From Symsagittifera roscoffensis (Eukaryota > Xenacoelomorpha > Acoela > Convolutidae), in the NCBI RefSeq assembly GCF_963678635.1, contig NC_087070.1, positions 25,540,007-25,600,006 on the forward strand: a DNA stretch of 60,000 bases. Direction: 5' to 3'. Positions within the stretch are counted from its first letter, which is position 1; each line of letters begins with the position of its first letter. The notes under the pieces are model-generated. The model was given only the letters and a program-made list of their open reading frames with translations, did no database searches and was not told the origin of the DNA. A program made the translations under genes and the position numbers. Shown here in pieces: positions 10,929 through 21,600 of the stretch.

Positions 10929-12147
10929 TTAAATATTAAATAGTGATTGAGCTAATATATTTGGTGGACTTAGGGGAAATGGGTGTTGAACAGTATTATT
11001 AAGTCTGACTGTGATTTCAAATTTTAGTTGGAGACTATTTTGTTGGAGCATTTGAATGTTGTGTTCTTGAATTTTTTTGTGGATATCTTGTCTATACTGT
11101 AGTCTATTTAGTGCCCACTTGTGGAGTCGGCTTCTTTTTTGATGTTGTCCAAGTAGTGGGGGAGGTGCTACGAAAGTATTCCAATCTAAACGTAGGAGGG
11201 TATTTGTGGATGATTGTTCTGGGTATCTGGCGTCAAAATTTGTGGGAAAATTGAGGGGGAAAAGTGTTGGTGAAATTTGACTTAAGGATGGTGTTGATGG
11301 AAGTGAAAGTGTTTCTGGTAGGGATGATAATGTTGTATCAGAAGAGATATCTATTGGTTCATTCACTAAATTTCGTTCACCTTGAGTATATGAGTGTGTT
11401 GACCAATATGGTGGTCGTTCGGTGGTGTCTGGGGGATTAAAGGATTTTTTCGAAATTGTTCTGATGTTGGAGTTGAACCTAAATAATCTGATGGAAATTT
11501 GAGATGCTTCGTTGTGAAAGAAATGTGGGAGTTTCTGGTAATGTACTGCTTGAAAATTCTGATGTAGTTGATGTCGGTGATTGAGGTATGATAAAATGAA
11601 CTCTGGGGGTTTGAAAATTTCTATTTCTTCGTGGATGTATGATTTGTTTATTTATTTCAAGTTTGTTTTGATTTTGGCTTAGGTGTCTTACTCGATTAAG
11701 ATCTTGTTGCAAGGTGGGGTATAAATTATTTGTTGGTTCACTTAAAGGTGCTTCGAGATTTACTGGTTCTAAGGGTTCAGATAGTTGTGCGTGTCGTTCT
11801 TCAAAAGTGTATGGGTTGTCTTAAAAGAGATTCGAGTTGATGATAGGGGATTGTTGGTGGTTGTAGGTGTTATTGGACTTTCTTGGGATGTTTTTGGTGG
11901 GGGCTAGTGTGGTGGTGGTTGATTAGCAATTTTGGAAAATTATTTGAGTGTTTAAAATCTGTTGGGAAAATTTATGTTTATTAATATATTCTTCAATAAA
12001 AAGTATTAAAAGAACAGTTACTCAGACAAATGTGACTATTGCCTTTTTTATACATTTGCACATTGTTATGATTAGGAAAATTAAAAAAGTGAGACAAATT
12101 ATGAATAAAAGAAAAAAATCTTTTCGACTAAAAATATTTCGTATCAT
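10929..12147 (-). pseudogene. Small membrane plus Pro/Ser-rich ORF between pol and env of element A
   Basis: From ATG at 12147 the minus strand reads MIRNIFSRKDFF followed by two hydrophobic segments separated by a basic CKCIKKA loop, interrupted by one stop. A Pro/Thr/Ser-rich region (about 11720-11930) and two longer open pieces (11479-11712 and 10929-11366) follow. The last contains a basic HQKRSRLHKWALNR patch. Copy B (about 44470-44620) preserves the first about 40 residues, including SRKD and ECIKKAI at matching positions, so the start is real. CAGGTAC just upstream is present in both copies and could be a splice site. I do not recognise the product. It might be a membrane-anchored accessory protein, or two separate ORFs. 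All frames are broken. Confidence 0.45.
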
Positions 12148-13079
12148 TTAAATAGATTTTTTGTTTTCGTACCTGTAGATGTGGTCAAGGAATTGGGATT
12201 GTTGGAGATATATTTCAAACAGGGAATAGAAAATTTAAAAAAGATTGCAAAAAATTATACAAATGATTATTAGACATTCAAAAGTTTCAATGAAAGAAAT
12301 AGGAAAAATTTAAATACAGTGAAAACTTTTGTCGAGAGGTTTAGGAGTTTTTGTTTTTTATGATCAACTGTTATGGAGAGAAGCATTTAAGAAATAATTT
12401 GTTTCGTCGAATATTTCTTAAAGTTTTGAGGCAAAATTAGAGTGTGGTCGGATTATTTTTTGAATTTTTTACAAGTGGGTTCAGTTTTGTGAAAAATTGT
12501 TCAGGGTGTATTTTTATGGTATTTGGGAGGTCTTCATAGTTTTTTTTTTATTGAGTAAGTGGGGATATCTTTGAAATATTTGTAGCTTAGGCCAAATGAT
12601 CATGGGTCTTTTTTACTTTAGGCTAATTTGCCATTTTTGGTTGAGGGACTTTTGAGGTCTGAATTGGGAAACTATTGTTGATTTTTTTATAATCTGATAG
12701 AGGAGGGTTGTAATATTGAAGTAGTGTTTATTTTAGTTGTCAAGTTTTTGCAAATTGCTTATTTTTGACACGGAGGTTGGAAATTTATAGTTATAGATAT
12801 GCCTGGAGGTTAAAATTTATCGGCTAAATTAGTTTGTGTTAAAGATATAAAGGTGGCAATTTGAACGATTTTGTATTAGCTGAATTTGTACCTAATATTG
12901 ATCGAGGTTATTTTCAGCATGTTTTTACAGAAATATGTAAGTTTAAAGACATTTAAAACGAATGTTACGGTAATCTAAGTTAATTTTGTTTCTGGAATTT
13001 GACTTTCTTCATATTTTAGACTGTGGAATGAATGTCTTTTAGTTTTTTCGAGGTTGACTTCTAAGAAGTGATGTTCGGA
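12148..13079 (-). other. Spacer in element A between integrase and accessory ORFs
   Basis: AT-rich, with no ORF of note on either strand. Copy B has a matching but diverged spacer (about 44640-45240). The right edge contains the lysine-rich codons of the integrase tail. Confidence 0.4.
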
Positions 13080-14834
13080 TTTTTGTTGTTGATCCTGTGG
13101 TAAGATTTTTCTGTTAGTTTTAGATTTTTTCTTTCTTTTTGATTTATTTTTTCTATCGGGTGTGTTGGATTTTTGAGGGTCGACATTTTGCTGTTGGATT
13201 GTATTTTTATTTTTTGTGGTATTAACACTTTGGTTTTTTTCTACTTGTGATTGTCTTTGAACGATGTGTAAGCCTGTGAAAGAATATAATTGATTAATTC
13301 GCGGAGTGCGTGTTCTTTTGGATAATAAGGTAAAAGGTTGTTGATGGAGTCAGTAAGTTTGTATGTTACTTCAGTAGGTTTATCAATTATTTGATATGGT
13401 CCTTTTCGAAGTGGTTATAGTTTTTTGGATATTCCTTTTCGTGTATTAAAATTGGGTAATAAAACAAATGTTCCAATTTTTAAATCGGTAGCTGGTATGA
13501 AGATTGAATTGGGTTCATGCCTTTGGCTTCATGCCCATGACTTTGGCTATTTATATTTTGCCTTTTCAACAATTCCTTTGTTACTTTTTGGTATTTTTCA
13601 TGTTTTTTATCTCTATTTAAAATCCATTAGGTGTGTGTACTGAAAGCTAATTTTAAAATTTTTGGATGATGGAAATGGTCTTCATCATGAGTATGTAATG
13701 GTAGGTTACAACAAATATGTGCATTTGCCGTGAACATAATTGGTTTTTGTGGGTTTTGATTAAAAACCATTTCGTATGGTGACATTCCTAGAGTTGTTGT
13801 AATTTGTGAATTATAAGATAAGGGAAATAATTTTACATCTGCTGACCATTCAGTATATTTTGTATCATTTCCATTTATGATACATCGAAGATATTCTTGT
13901 AGTGAACGGTTCATACCTTCAACTAATCCATTTGTCCATAGTGCATGAGATGTACGTGGCTTATGTTTGATGTTATACAAGTGGCATAATGTGATCATTT
14001 CATTATTTATATATTCTGTACCATTATCTGTAACTAGTATTTCGGGTAATCAGAATTTAGCTATCCAATGTTCGTAGAGTGTTGTGTATGCATAATAAGC
14101 ATTACAATGTGGTACTGGGTTGAGTGCTACGTAGTGTGTAAATGAATCAACAATGACCATTATATATGAGTTTTCTTCTGAGGATGGTGAAATTGGTCCT
14201 TTTGTGTCAAATGGAATTATATGATTTAAATATAGACTTTGTCCTTTAAAGTCTTGTTTTGGTGCTTTTTGTTTTTGATTTGGGTAAGGTTTATTCAAAT
14301 GACATTTTATGCAATTGTTGCACAAAACTTTAATCCAAATTGGTGCATTTGGGAAGTAAAAATTTTGTGTAAACTTTGAATATGTCTTTTCTGACCCTGA
14401 GTGTCCTTTTGTATTTTTTGTGTGGGATATGTTGAATGCTATCAACATCATGCTGAGGGTGAGACAGGGTACTTTGGAATCGGATGTATTATATTCTAAG
14501 AGATATGTATTTTCATTTATAGTAGTATTCTTGAGTTTTCTAAAATATCAGAGGAGTGTTTTGTTTCCTAATATCGTTGTATCAGCTTTTGCTGGCTTTG
14601 TTTTGTATTTGTGTCATGATTCAAGTTATAGGGTCGAAATTTTGGTATTTTTGTATTAATAGTAGAGTAATTTTTTCTTTTGGTGGTAAAAACATTTTCA
14701 ACTTCTATTTTTGACAGGGGAACTGTGTCGAGTGGGCCATGAAGGTTAAAAACTTGATTTACTGTATATTTTAAATCACTTGTCGGTGGTCCTGACAAAT
14801 TTATTATGTCGGTTAAATTTTCTTTATCCATCAA
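13080..14834 (-). pseudogene. Integrase region of element A pol, broken
   Basis: In sense order: a leader piece (14568-14834); a zinc-binding part with two His and a CNNCIKC cluster (about 14300-14440); and the catalytic core with FDTKGPISPSSEE and IVDSF (first Asp region, about 14140-14230). Next come LVTDNGTEYI (second Asp, about 14000-14040) and then NGLVEGMNRSLQEY (Glu, about 13890-13945). After further breaks, a C-terminal strand-rich motif KGPYQIIDKPTEVTYKL is at about 13340-13415, followed by a Lys-rich tail. The core is interrupted by one in-frame TGA near 14048; the frame is otherwise the same on both sides. Copy B keeps the C-terminal motif in diverged form (45453-45659). Confidence 0.85.
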
Positions 14835-14990
14835 TAGGATAAGATCTTTTTTGTGTGGCTGTTGCTTTATTGTTTTGTGCTAAGTATTAATTTTTATCCA
14901 ATGTGAATATGGAATTGGTTTAAATGTGGATGTTCCCAATAAATTGACTTAATAGTGATTGTTTTGACAATCTAAATAAAGTGGAAAATG

Positions 14991-15696
14991 TTATAAGTTG
15001 TTTATCTGTGATTGATCTATATCTGTTTTTACTGCATATTTACATTCTAGTCTTGGTGATGTTTCGTTTTTTGCAAGATTAAATTTATTTTTTTGTGGTA
15101 TTTCAACTGTAATTTTTCGTGTGAGTAATTCAGGTGGTGTATTTATACTTAGTGTATCTGGTAATTCAAGATTTTTCCTGCTGTCCAAACTATATGTAGG
15201 TTTGGAAATTTCATTAAAATTAATTGACATCTGTAAACTCGCAGGTTTGGGTTCGATTTTTGTGTAAAAAGAAATATAATCGGTTTGTGATCCGTAAAAG
15301 AACTGTTGGATGTTTTGATCCAAGTATCAGAAATTCATATTCTGTAAGTGTGTATATTATAACTGTGCATTCTCTCATGAGTGCAGAGAGTCGTAGTTCG
15401 GCTTGTGTGAATGAGCGATAATTTGCTGATATTAAATTCATCTTACTTGTTCCACTGTGTGATTATAGTAATGCTGCGCCAATGCCGCAATTCGAAACAT
15501 CGCACATTGCATAAAATGGTTGATTTGGACCTGGGATTGTATTTGATATTTGTTCTGTTAGCAATTTTTTAATTTCGTCAAATCGTGTTTTGTGTTCAGT
15601 AGCCCATTCAAAGTTGTTTTGTTGTCTAAGTTTGTTATAGAAAGGTCTTAAATATAATTGCTTTTTGTATACATAATTACTGAGAAAATTTAACAT
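14991..15696 (-). pseudogene. RNase H region of element A pol, broken
   Basis: The piece at 15463-15696 is the RT connection domain followed by the start of RNase H (CDVSNCGIGAALL, with the first acidic residue). After a frameshift, 15220-15441 carries the second acid in FTQAELRLSALMRE. Another piece (14991-15323) holds LPDTLS, where the usual AD-LSR motif sits. The order and spacing are those of a Ty3/gypsy RNase H. The enzyme would degrade the RNA template during reverse transcription. At least two frameshifts inactivate it. Confidence 0.8.
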
Positions 15697-16560
15697 TCCA
15701 AGAAATTTTTGGATTTTATTCTTATTTGTAGGTGGTTGAAGTTTTTGAATTGCATCTATTCGTGATTTTAATGGAGTTGTAGTGTTTCATTCAAAAATAT
15801 GTCCAAGAAACATAACACGTGTTAGAAAAAAATGTGATTTATCTTGGGCTGCTTTCATATTTTTATTTGTGAGTATTTGATGATACTGTTCCAAAATTAT
15901 AAACGATTCATCTTCAGTTTGGATTGCATGAAAACATCGTCTAAGTATGTGATTGCATTTTTCTTGAGTATAAGTGGTCTAAGGATTTCACTCATAAAAG
16001 CTGAAAAAGCTGCTGGTCCTATGGATATTCCATCGAATAATTTGTTGAACTCGTATTGTTGATTTCCAATATCGAATTGCGTTAATCGTCTTGACTGTTC
16101 ATCTAATGGCATTTGATTAAATGCACTATTCATGTCTGCAATTGTGAAATATTTACCATTTATTTTTGTTAAAAAACCTGAATTGGTTCTCCGGGCCAAT
16201 TAAATTCAGATCCATTAATTAGGGAATTGAGATATCTAGCGTCTAGAATAATTTTTAGTGATTCTCTTTTAGCTAGGATGATAACTGGGTTGATAAAAGT
16301 GTAAACTTTTGGTTGTTATTCTTTTATGACTGGAGAAATAATTTCATATTGTTCTAAGATGTCAAGTAGTCTATTTACTTTATCTTGTAAGTGTATTGGT
16401 ACTTTGCTTGCTCTTTGTTTTTTGAAAATTGCGTCAGGTTTTAAAGGTAAATGTAGTGGTGAACTAATTTTTCCGACATCAAACTTTGATGTTGCTTAAA
16501 CTGTTGGATATTTTAGTAACAGTTTAGCTAATTTGTCGAATTCGTTTGTGTTATTTGAGA
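15697..16560 (-). pseudogene. Reverse transcriptase region of element A pol, broken
   Basis: The upstream part (about 16200-16500) reads SPLHLPLKPDA and, further on, ILDARYLNSLIN, in broken frames. The open piece at 15897-16199 contains FTIADMNSAFNQMPLDEQS (first catalytic Asp region) and ITYLDDV, the YxDD catalytic core. Downstream, the tail of RT reads in another frame, with a T/P-rich loop near 15730. The layout is ordinary for a gypsy RT. Stops and frameshifts at several points make it non-functional. Copy B has the same region at about 48050-48950. Confidence 0.85.
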
Positions 16561-16766
16561 ATGTTGAAAATTAAAAATTGTTAGAAATTTTTGCTGTTCT
16601 TCTGTATAATGCGATATTTTAAACGTTGCTTTAAAATATGATGTTTTTGTGAAATAATCTGTGTTTCTTTTTTCATTGCTTATTATGTTGTTTATTGATA
16701 ATTCTTCAACCAGAACTGTTGATTGACATATATCTAGTAATTGTAGTATATTATTGACTTGATATG

Positions 16767-17640
16767 CTACTTCATTTGTGGGTGAAGTTGAGCATTTGTT
16801 TCACAGTATCCTAAGAGTCCTAGAGGTAATGTTATCTCGTATGGTGAATCGTTATAAACGTGTAATGAAATAATGTCCGAGTTTGAGTTTTTCATATATT
16901 TTTTGGATGAAATTGTTAGTCGGAAAAATTCATGGATAGGTTTAAATTCGAAGTCTGACATAAAAAGTTGTAGTTTCTTTTGGTTTTTATCATACTGGTG
17001 AACTTGTTTGATTGAAAAGTTATTTGCAGATGTTGCCGATAGTGGTTTCAGATGTTTTCGTTGCTGGTTGTATATAGGGTAGAATTTAGAAAAAAATGGT
17101 GGATGTTTGTTTAATCTTTGAAAAAATGTTAAGGATGTATTTTTTATCCTTGTGTTTTTATCTTTTATATGAAGTTTACTATTTAAAGTATTTATTGTGG
17201 GATTATACTTAGTTATAAATGGTATGCCAATGATATTATGTTTTATATCTGTTATGTGGAATGTTTGCTTAAATGGTTTGTTTAAGATTTTGTTTTGTTC
17301 CATTGTTCTCGTGGGAACTAGGAAAAGTTGGTTTTTTCAATAATTTACTAATGTCGGGCCTTGTGCTGCTGCTAATTTGCTGGCTGTCTTAATAGGTGCT
17401 AGGGTTGGATATAATGTTTTACTTTCATTCCATATGGGAATATCAATTATATTTCATTCTGCTCCTGAGTCTAATAAAAAATCTATTTCAAGATCTGGTG
17501 GTTGAAATTCTTTACTTTTTGGACTTTCTAAGAGAAATGGAAATGTCCAAATTATTTCTCTTGGTAGTTCTTTTTGTACATTTTGGTATATGTGGTTTGT
17601 ACTTGAGCTTTGTACATTGTCTTTTTCGGCTTTAATTACA
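16767..17640 (-). pseudogene. Aspartic protease and linker of element A, broken
   Basis: A sense reading around 17455-17500 gives DFLLDSGAE, the retropepsin active-site loop, followed at once by a stop (TGA) where a residue is expected. The next piece (16767-17303) has HITDIKHNIIGIPFITKY, the position of the second conserved protease motif. A long linker without clear domains follows, ending in a conserved block (FEFKPIHEFF...YNDSPYEI...LGLLGY) that is also present in copy B (49129-49335). The protease would cleave Gag-Pol; it is inactive here. Confidence 0.75.
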
Positions 17641-18244
17641 GTGTTAATTCTATTTACTTATTGTTCAACTGGTACTTTATTATTATTAGGTGTAATGTAG
17701 TAATTGTTCAGAAATTCCAATTGATTTTCGTAAATATGTGAAGTGAAGGGTTGTTCATATATGATAGGTTCGTAATCATTTTCAGCTGTGATCATATTAG
17801 CTGAGATAATATTATTTGTATCACTTTCGCTGTCTGTTGATTCACAATTAATGTGGTTTAATTGTAATTCTGTACTTTCTGTATCATCGATACCAGGGGG
17901 GTCTGAATTTGTTTCTTCAGTTGTTTGTACTTGATTAATTTGTATTTGATGTTTTGGTGTATTGCTTCAATATCTGTTTTGGGAATCAGAGTAGCGATAA
18001 TTATTTCTATGAGGGGATTGAGAATAATTCCTTTGCTGATTGTTATAGTTTACTATTTAAATGTGAATTATGTGAAATATTTCGTGATCTATTGTGATAG
18101 TTATTGTTATTTGTTCGTTGATAATTGGGTCTGTTATATGAATTGTTTCTTGATCTTTTGTTTTGGTAACGTTGATTTCGATTATTGGAATAGCTTCTAT
18201 TCCTATTGTTTGAATAGTTTCTGTTTCTATTGTACGATGAATTT
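17641..18244 (-). pseudogene. C-terminal part of element A gag, left of the BEL insertion
   Basis: The piece at 18043-18244 is almost entirely Asn, Arg, Ser and Tyr in NRNRNYSNN-type repeats, like a basic nucleic-acid-binding tail. Between 17641 and 18042 the sense strand is acidic (Glu/Asp/Ser-rich), linking to the protease. The open frame annotated through 18255 ends artificially in the BEL LTR. If the BEL element and one 5-bp target copy are removed, the frame runs on into the RN-rich gag sequence to the right of 27875, which supports the insertion site. Confidence 0.65.
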
Positions 18245-18681
18245 TGTGCGCTCAATCTGAAAAAACTGTATAAGACAAATTAAATTATGAGTATTTTTCG
18301 GTAAACACACATAACAAGAAATAAGCAATGTCAACGGTTTGCATAATCAAGATCACAAAATCAACTTGTTTCGGTACAACTCGTTTTTGAGAGAATTTCG
18401 CGCAAGCTAGCCACAAGAACCGGTCGGTAATGTCCTTGAGACAAATTGCTCTTTTTGGCGGTCAACCTTAATCAAGGCTGAACCGAATTAGAACCAAAAA
18501 ACAGTTAAAATAGGATGTAACCCCCGTTTTTAGTATATTAATACATGGGCAGGTGGGGGACTCGAACCTACGTCAACTGTTAACCTATATAATCGGCGTT
18601 ATGGTAGCTTAGGCCACTCGGCCAACTGAGCTTATTTTATATGCATCTATACTTGTTTTATTCTACATTTGCATTGCAACA
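18245..18681 (-). repeat. 3' LTR of the BEL element
   Basis: 437 bp, TGTTGC...GCGCACA in the sense direction, with a TG..CA terminal pair. Sense positions near the start contain GCATATAAAATAAGC, a TATA-type promoter, followed directly by a tRNA-like module (18547-18631). The last six sense codons and the stop of gag-pol lie inside this LTR. Confidence 0.95.
18547..18631 (-). other. tRNA-like module (A box and B box) in the BEL 3' LTR
   Basis: The minus strand has TGGCCGAGTGG (18614-18624), a full match to the Pol III A-box pattern. It also has GGTTCGAGTCC (18558-18568), a full match to the B box, 45 nt apart. The whole is 85 nt, the size of a long-variable-arm tRNA (Leu/Ser type). Folding is poor: about 4 of 7 acceptor pairs including one wobble, and 3 of 5 T-stem pairs, so it is not a functional tRNA gene. 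It is either a tRNA-derived insert or an internal Pol III-type promoter. Confidence 0.6.
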
Positions 18682-21600
18682 TCCTCCCCCCCTGAAGAAG
18701 GAAGAACCGGAGCGAGCTTAACGGTCGGCCGCGTGACTTCACGGGTTGCGGTCTTGACAAGGGCGGATCGGGCGCAACCGTCCTGTCCGTAGTTTAGCTT
18801 GACGATTCGGGCGAGAGGGTAGTACCCACGCGGACTATCGGGCTCAATCACCCACACGAGATCGCCTGTTTTAAGAGTGAAGTCAGAATGAGTGTGCCAC
18901 TTGACACGCTTATTCGAGGGAACATATTCTCGAAGCCAACGAGACCAAATCGCGTTAGCATATGACTGCGCTCGCACGTACCTTTTCTTGTGATCGAAGT
19001 GCTCCCCGGGTAAAAGCGAAGGAAAGCTTGTGGCATGTTGTCCAAGCAAAAAATGGTTTGGGGTTAACGCTTCTAACTCACGTGAATCGGTACTAACGGG
19101 AGTGATTGGCTTCGAATTCAAAGCCTGTTCAACTAAGCAGAGTGTTGTTCCTAACACCTCTTCAGTGACTCGCCTACTGCCTAGGATATCGTACAGCACG
19201 CGCTTCACGCTTCGGACGAGGCGTTCCGAGGAGCCGCCATGATGGGGTGCGCCTGGCGGGTTAAATTTCCAAGTAACACCTTTGTGTGCAAAAATGGTCG
19301 GAGCCATGCCATTCCAGCTCTTGATGCAGGCAAGTAATTCCTTTTCCGCACCAACGAAGTTCGTGCCATTATCCGACCAGATTGTGCTTGGCGTACCACG
19401 GCGCGCAACGAACCGTTCAATGCCCATGACACACGAACTGGTGTCCAGAGACGGTACAATCTCAAGGTGTACAGCCCTGGTGGTGAGGCAAGTAAAAAGG
19501 AATCCCCATCTTTTTTCCGTGCTTCTGCGAACCGGAACGTAAAGCGGTCCAAAGTAATCCACACCCGTATGATTGAAGGGTGGTTGCTTGTATCCGAGAC
19601 GTTCGACCGGTAAATCGGACATAATTGGCTGGATGGTGCTTGCTTTGCGTTTACGGCATGTTACACATTGATTTTCGATAGACCGCAGTAGTCGACGCAA
19701 CCCAAGTATTGCATATTTCATAATTAAAACGGAGCGCATGTAATCTAATCCTTGATGAAAATGCTTATGGTGGAGGCTGCGGGCCAACAAACGAACTAAG
19801 GTATGTCGGGCGTCGAGTATTATTGGGTGCTTAGTATCAAACTCGGTATCCACTAAGCGCACAATCCGTCCGGTGGAGCGAATGATTCCAGCGGGACCGA
19901 TAAATGGCGAGTATGTGGCAATTTTACTACTATTCTTAATAGGTTTGCCAGCGGTGAGTGTTTTTAACTCAACGGGAAAGGATTCCATCTGAGCAAGATG
20001 AATCAGTTTGCTTTCTGCAATATCAAGTTCAGTAGGGTCGGTGATTCGTAAGTCTTTACCACGAAAATGCTTATGTGAAGGCAACGCCCTCAACATAAAA
20101 GCGACTACTCGTTTACATTTTGTAAAGGAACTGAACCTTTCCCAATTGAACCCGTGTTCGGGATGTTTGATTGATGTGACATCGGTGACGAAGGAAGATG
20201 ATGTCTCCAAGCAATTATCAACATCACAAGAAGGACCCTTCAAACGAATTTTATTGATTACACGTTCGTCGGGTATAAACGGCCAATCAGTAGTCCTGAG
20301 AATGCTCGGACCAATAACCCAGCTGCTATCCTTGAGGGCTTCCGAAGAAATCCCCCGCGTACCGGTATCAGCTGGATTATCGCCGCTCAGAACATGGTGC
20401 CACTCATCAATAGTGGTCGACTCGAGGATTTCGCCGACACGATTAGCGACGAATACAGGTAATTTTTCAGTGGAGTTTAGCCACTGCAAAACTGTTGTAC
20501 TATCTGTCCACATAAAGACATGATTAATAGAGACGGTAAGGGCGGTCAGTATATCATCTTTTAGTCGTGTGGCGAGCAGAGCAGCTTGAAGCTCTAGCTT
20601 CGGTATAGATAGCGCTTTCATGGGCGCAACGCGAGCTTTACCAAAGATGAAGGATATTTGAGTTTTATGCGAGCTCGCGAGTCGCGCACGCAAAAATCCA
20701 ACAGCACAGAAAACGTCCTGCGAGCTATCACCGAACATGTGGAGCTCAATTTGATCAACAGGCTCTGTGAAGTAACAACGGGGAATAGTCAATTGCCCTA
20801 AGAGAGGGAGACCGGAGTGCCACTCGAGAAACTTATCTCTTATGTCTTCTGGCAATTCGTCGTCCCAACTTTGACCACTGATTTTCCAAATATCTTTCAG
20901 TAAAAGACGGGCCCTAACTGTGTATGGAGCTACTAACCCAACAGGGTCAAACACAGAAGAGACGAAACTCAAGACGGTTCGTTGAGTTAATGCTTTATCG
21001 AGAGGACGATCCACGCCTCTGCTAACAACCAATGTGTCTTTCACATGGTCCCACTTAAGACCTAAGACGTGTGATGATTGTTCGGCACCGTTACAAATTT
21101 CCTTGATGGGTGAAGATGAGGTTTCGGATTCCTCGGGGTTCATTGCTGAAGTGATTTCATCAGCATTACTGACAAATTTAGTCAAATTAAATCCTCCCAA
21201 TTTTAGTAAGGAAACCAAATCGCGACTAGTTTTAATTGCTTGGGTAACGTTCTCGAATGAATCCAAATAATCGTCCATGTAAAATTTTTCATTTACGACT
21301 GAGGCGGCCTCAGGGTATGTGGACATATTATCAGTTGCTGTTTTTCGCAACGCGAAATTGGCGCACGTAGGCGAATCCCGTGCGCCGAATATATGGCGAG
21401 TGTACTGATGAACTACCACATCGGAAGTGGTATCCTCCCGCCACAAAAAACGGAGCGAAATTTGATCGCGGGCAAGGACTCCTACCTGGAGGAATATACC
21501 CTCTATATCCGCGGAGACGGCGTACTTATGTTGACGGAATCGCAAAAGCACCAAAATTAAATTTTGGAGTAGGTCAGGACCCACCAATATGGACTTATTT

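Noticed and set aside
18547-18631. A genuine Leu- or Ser-tRNA gene
   Set aside because: Acceptor, D and T stems have several mismatches and no anticodon stem-loop is convincing. Kept only as a tRNA-like module.
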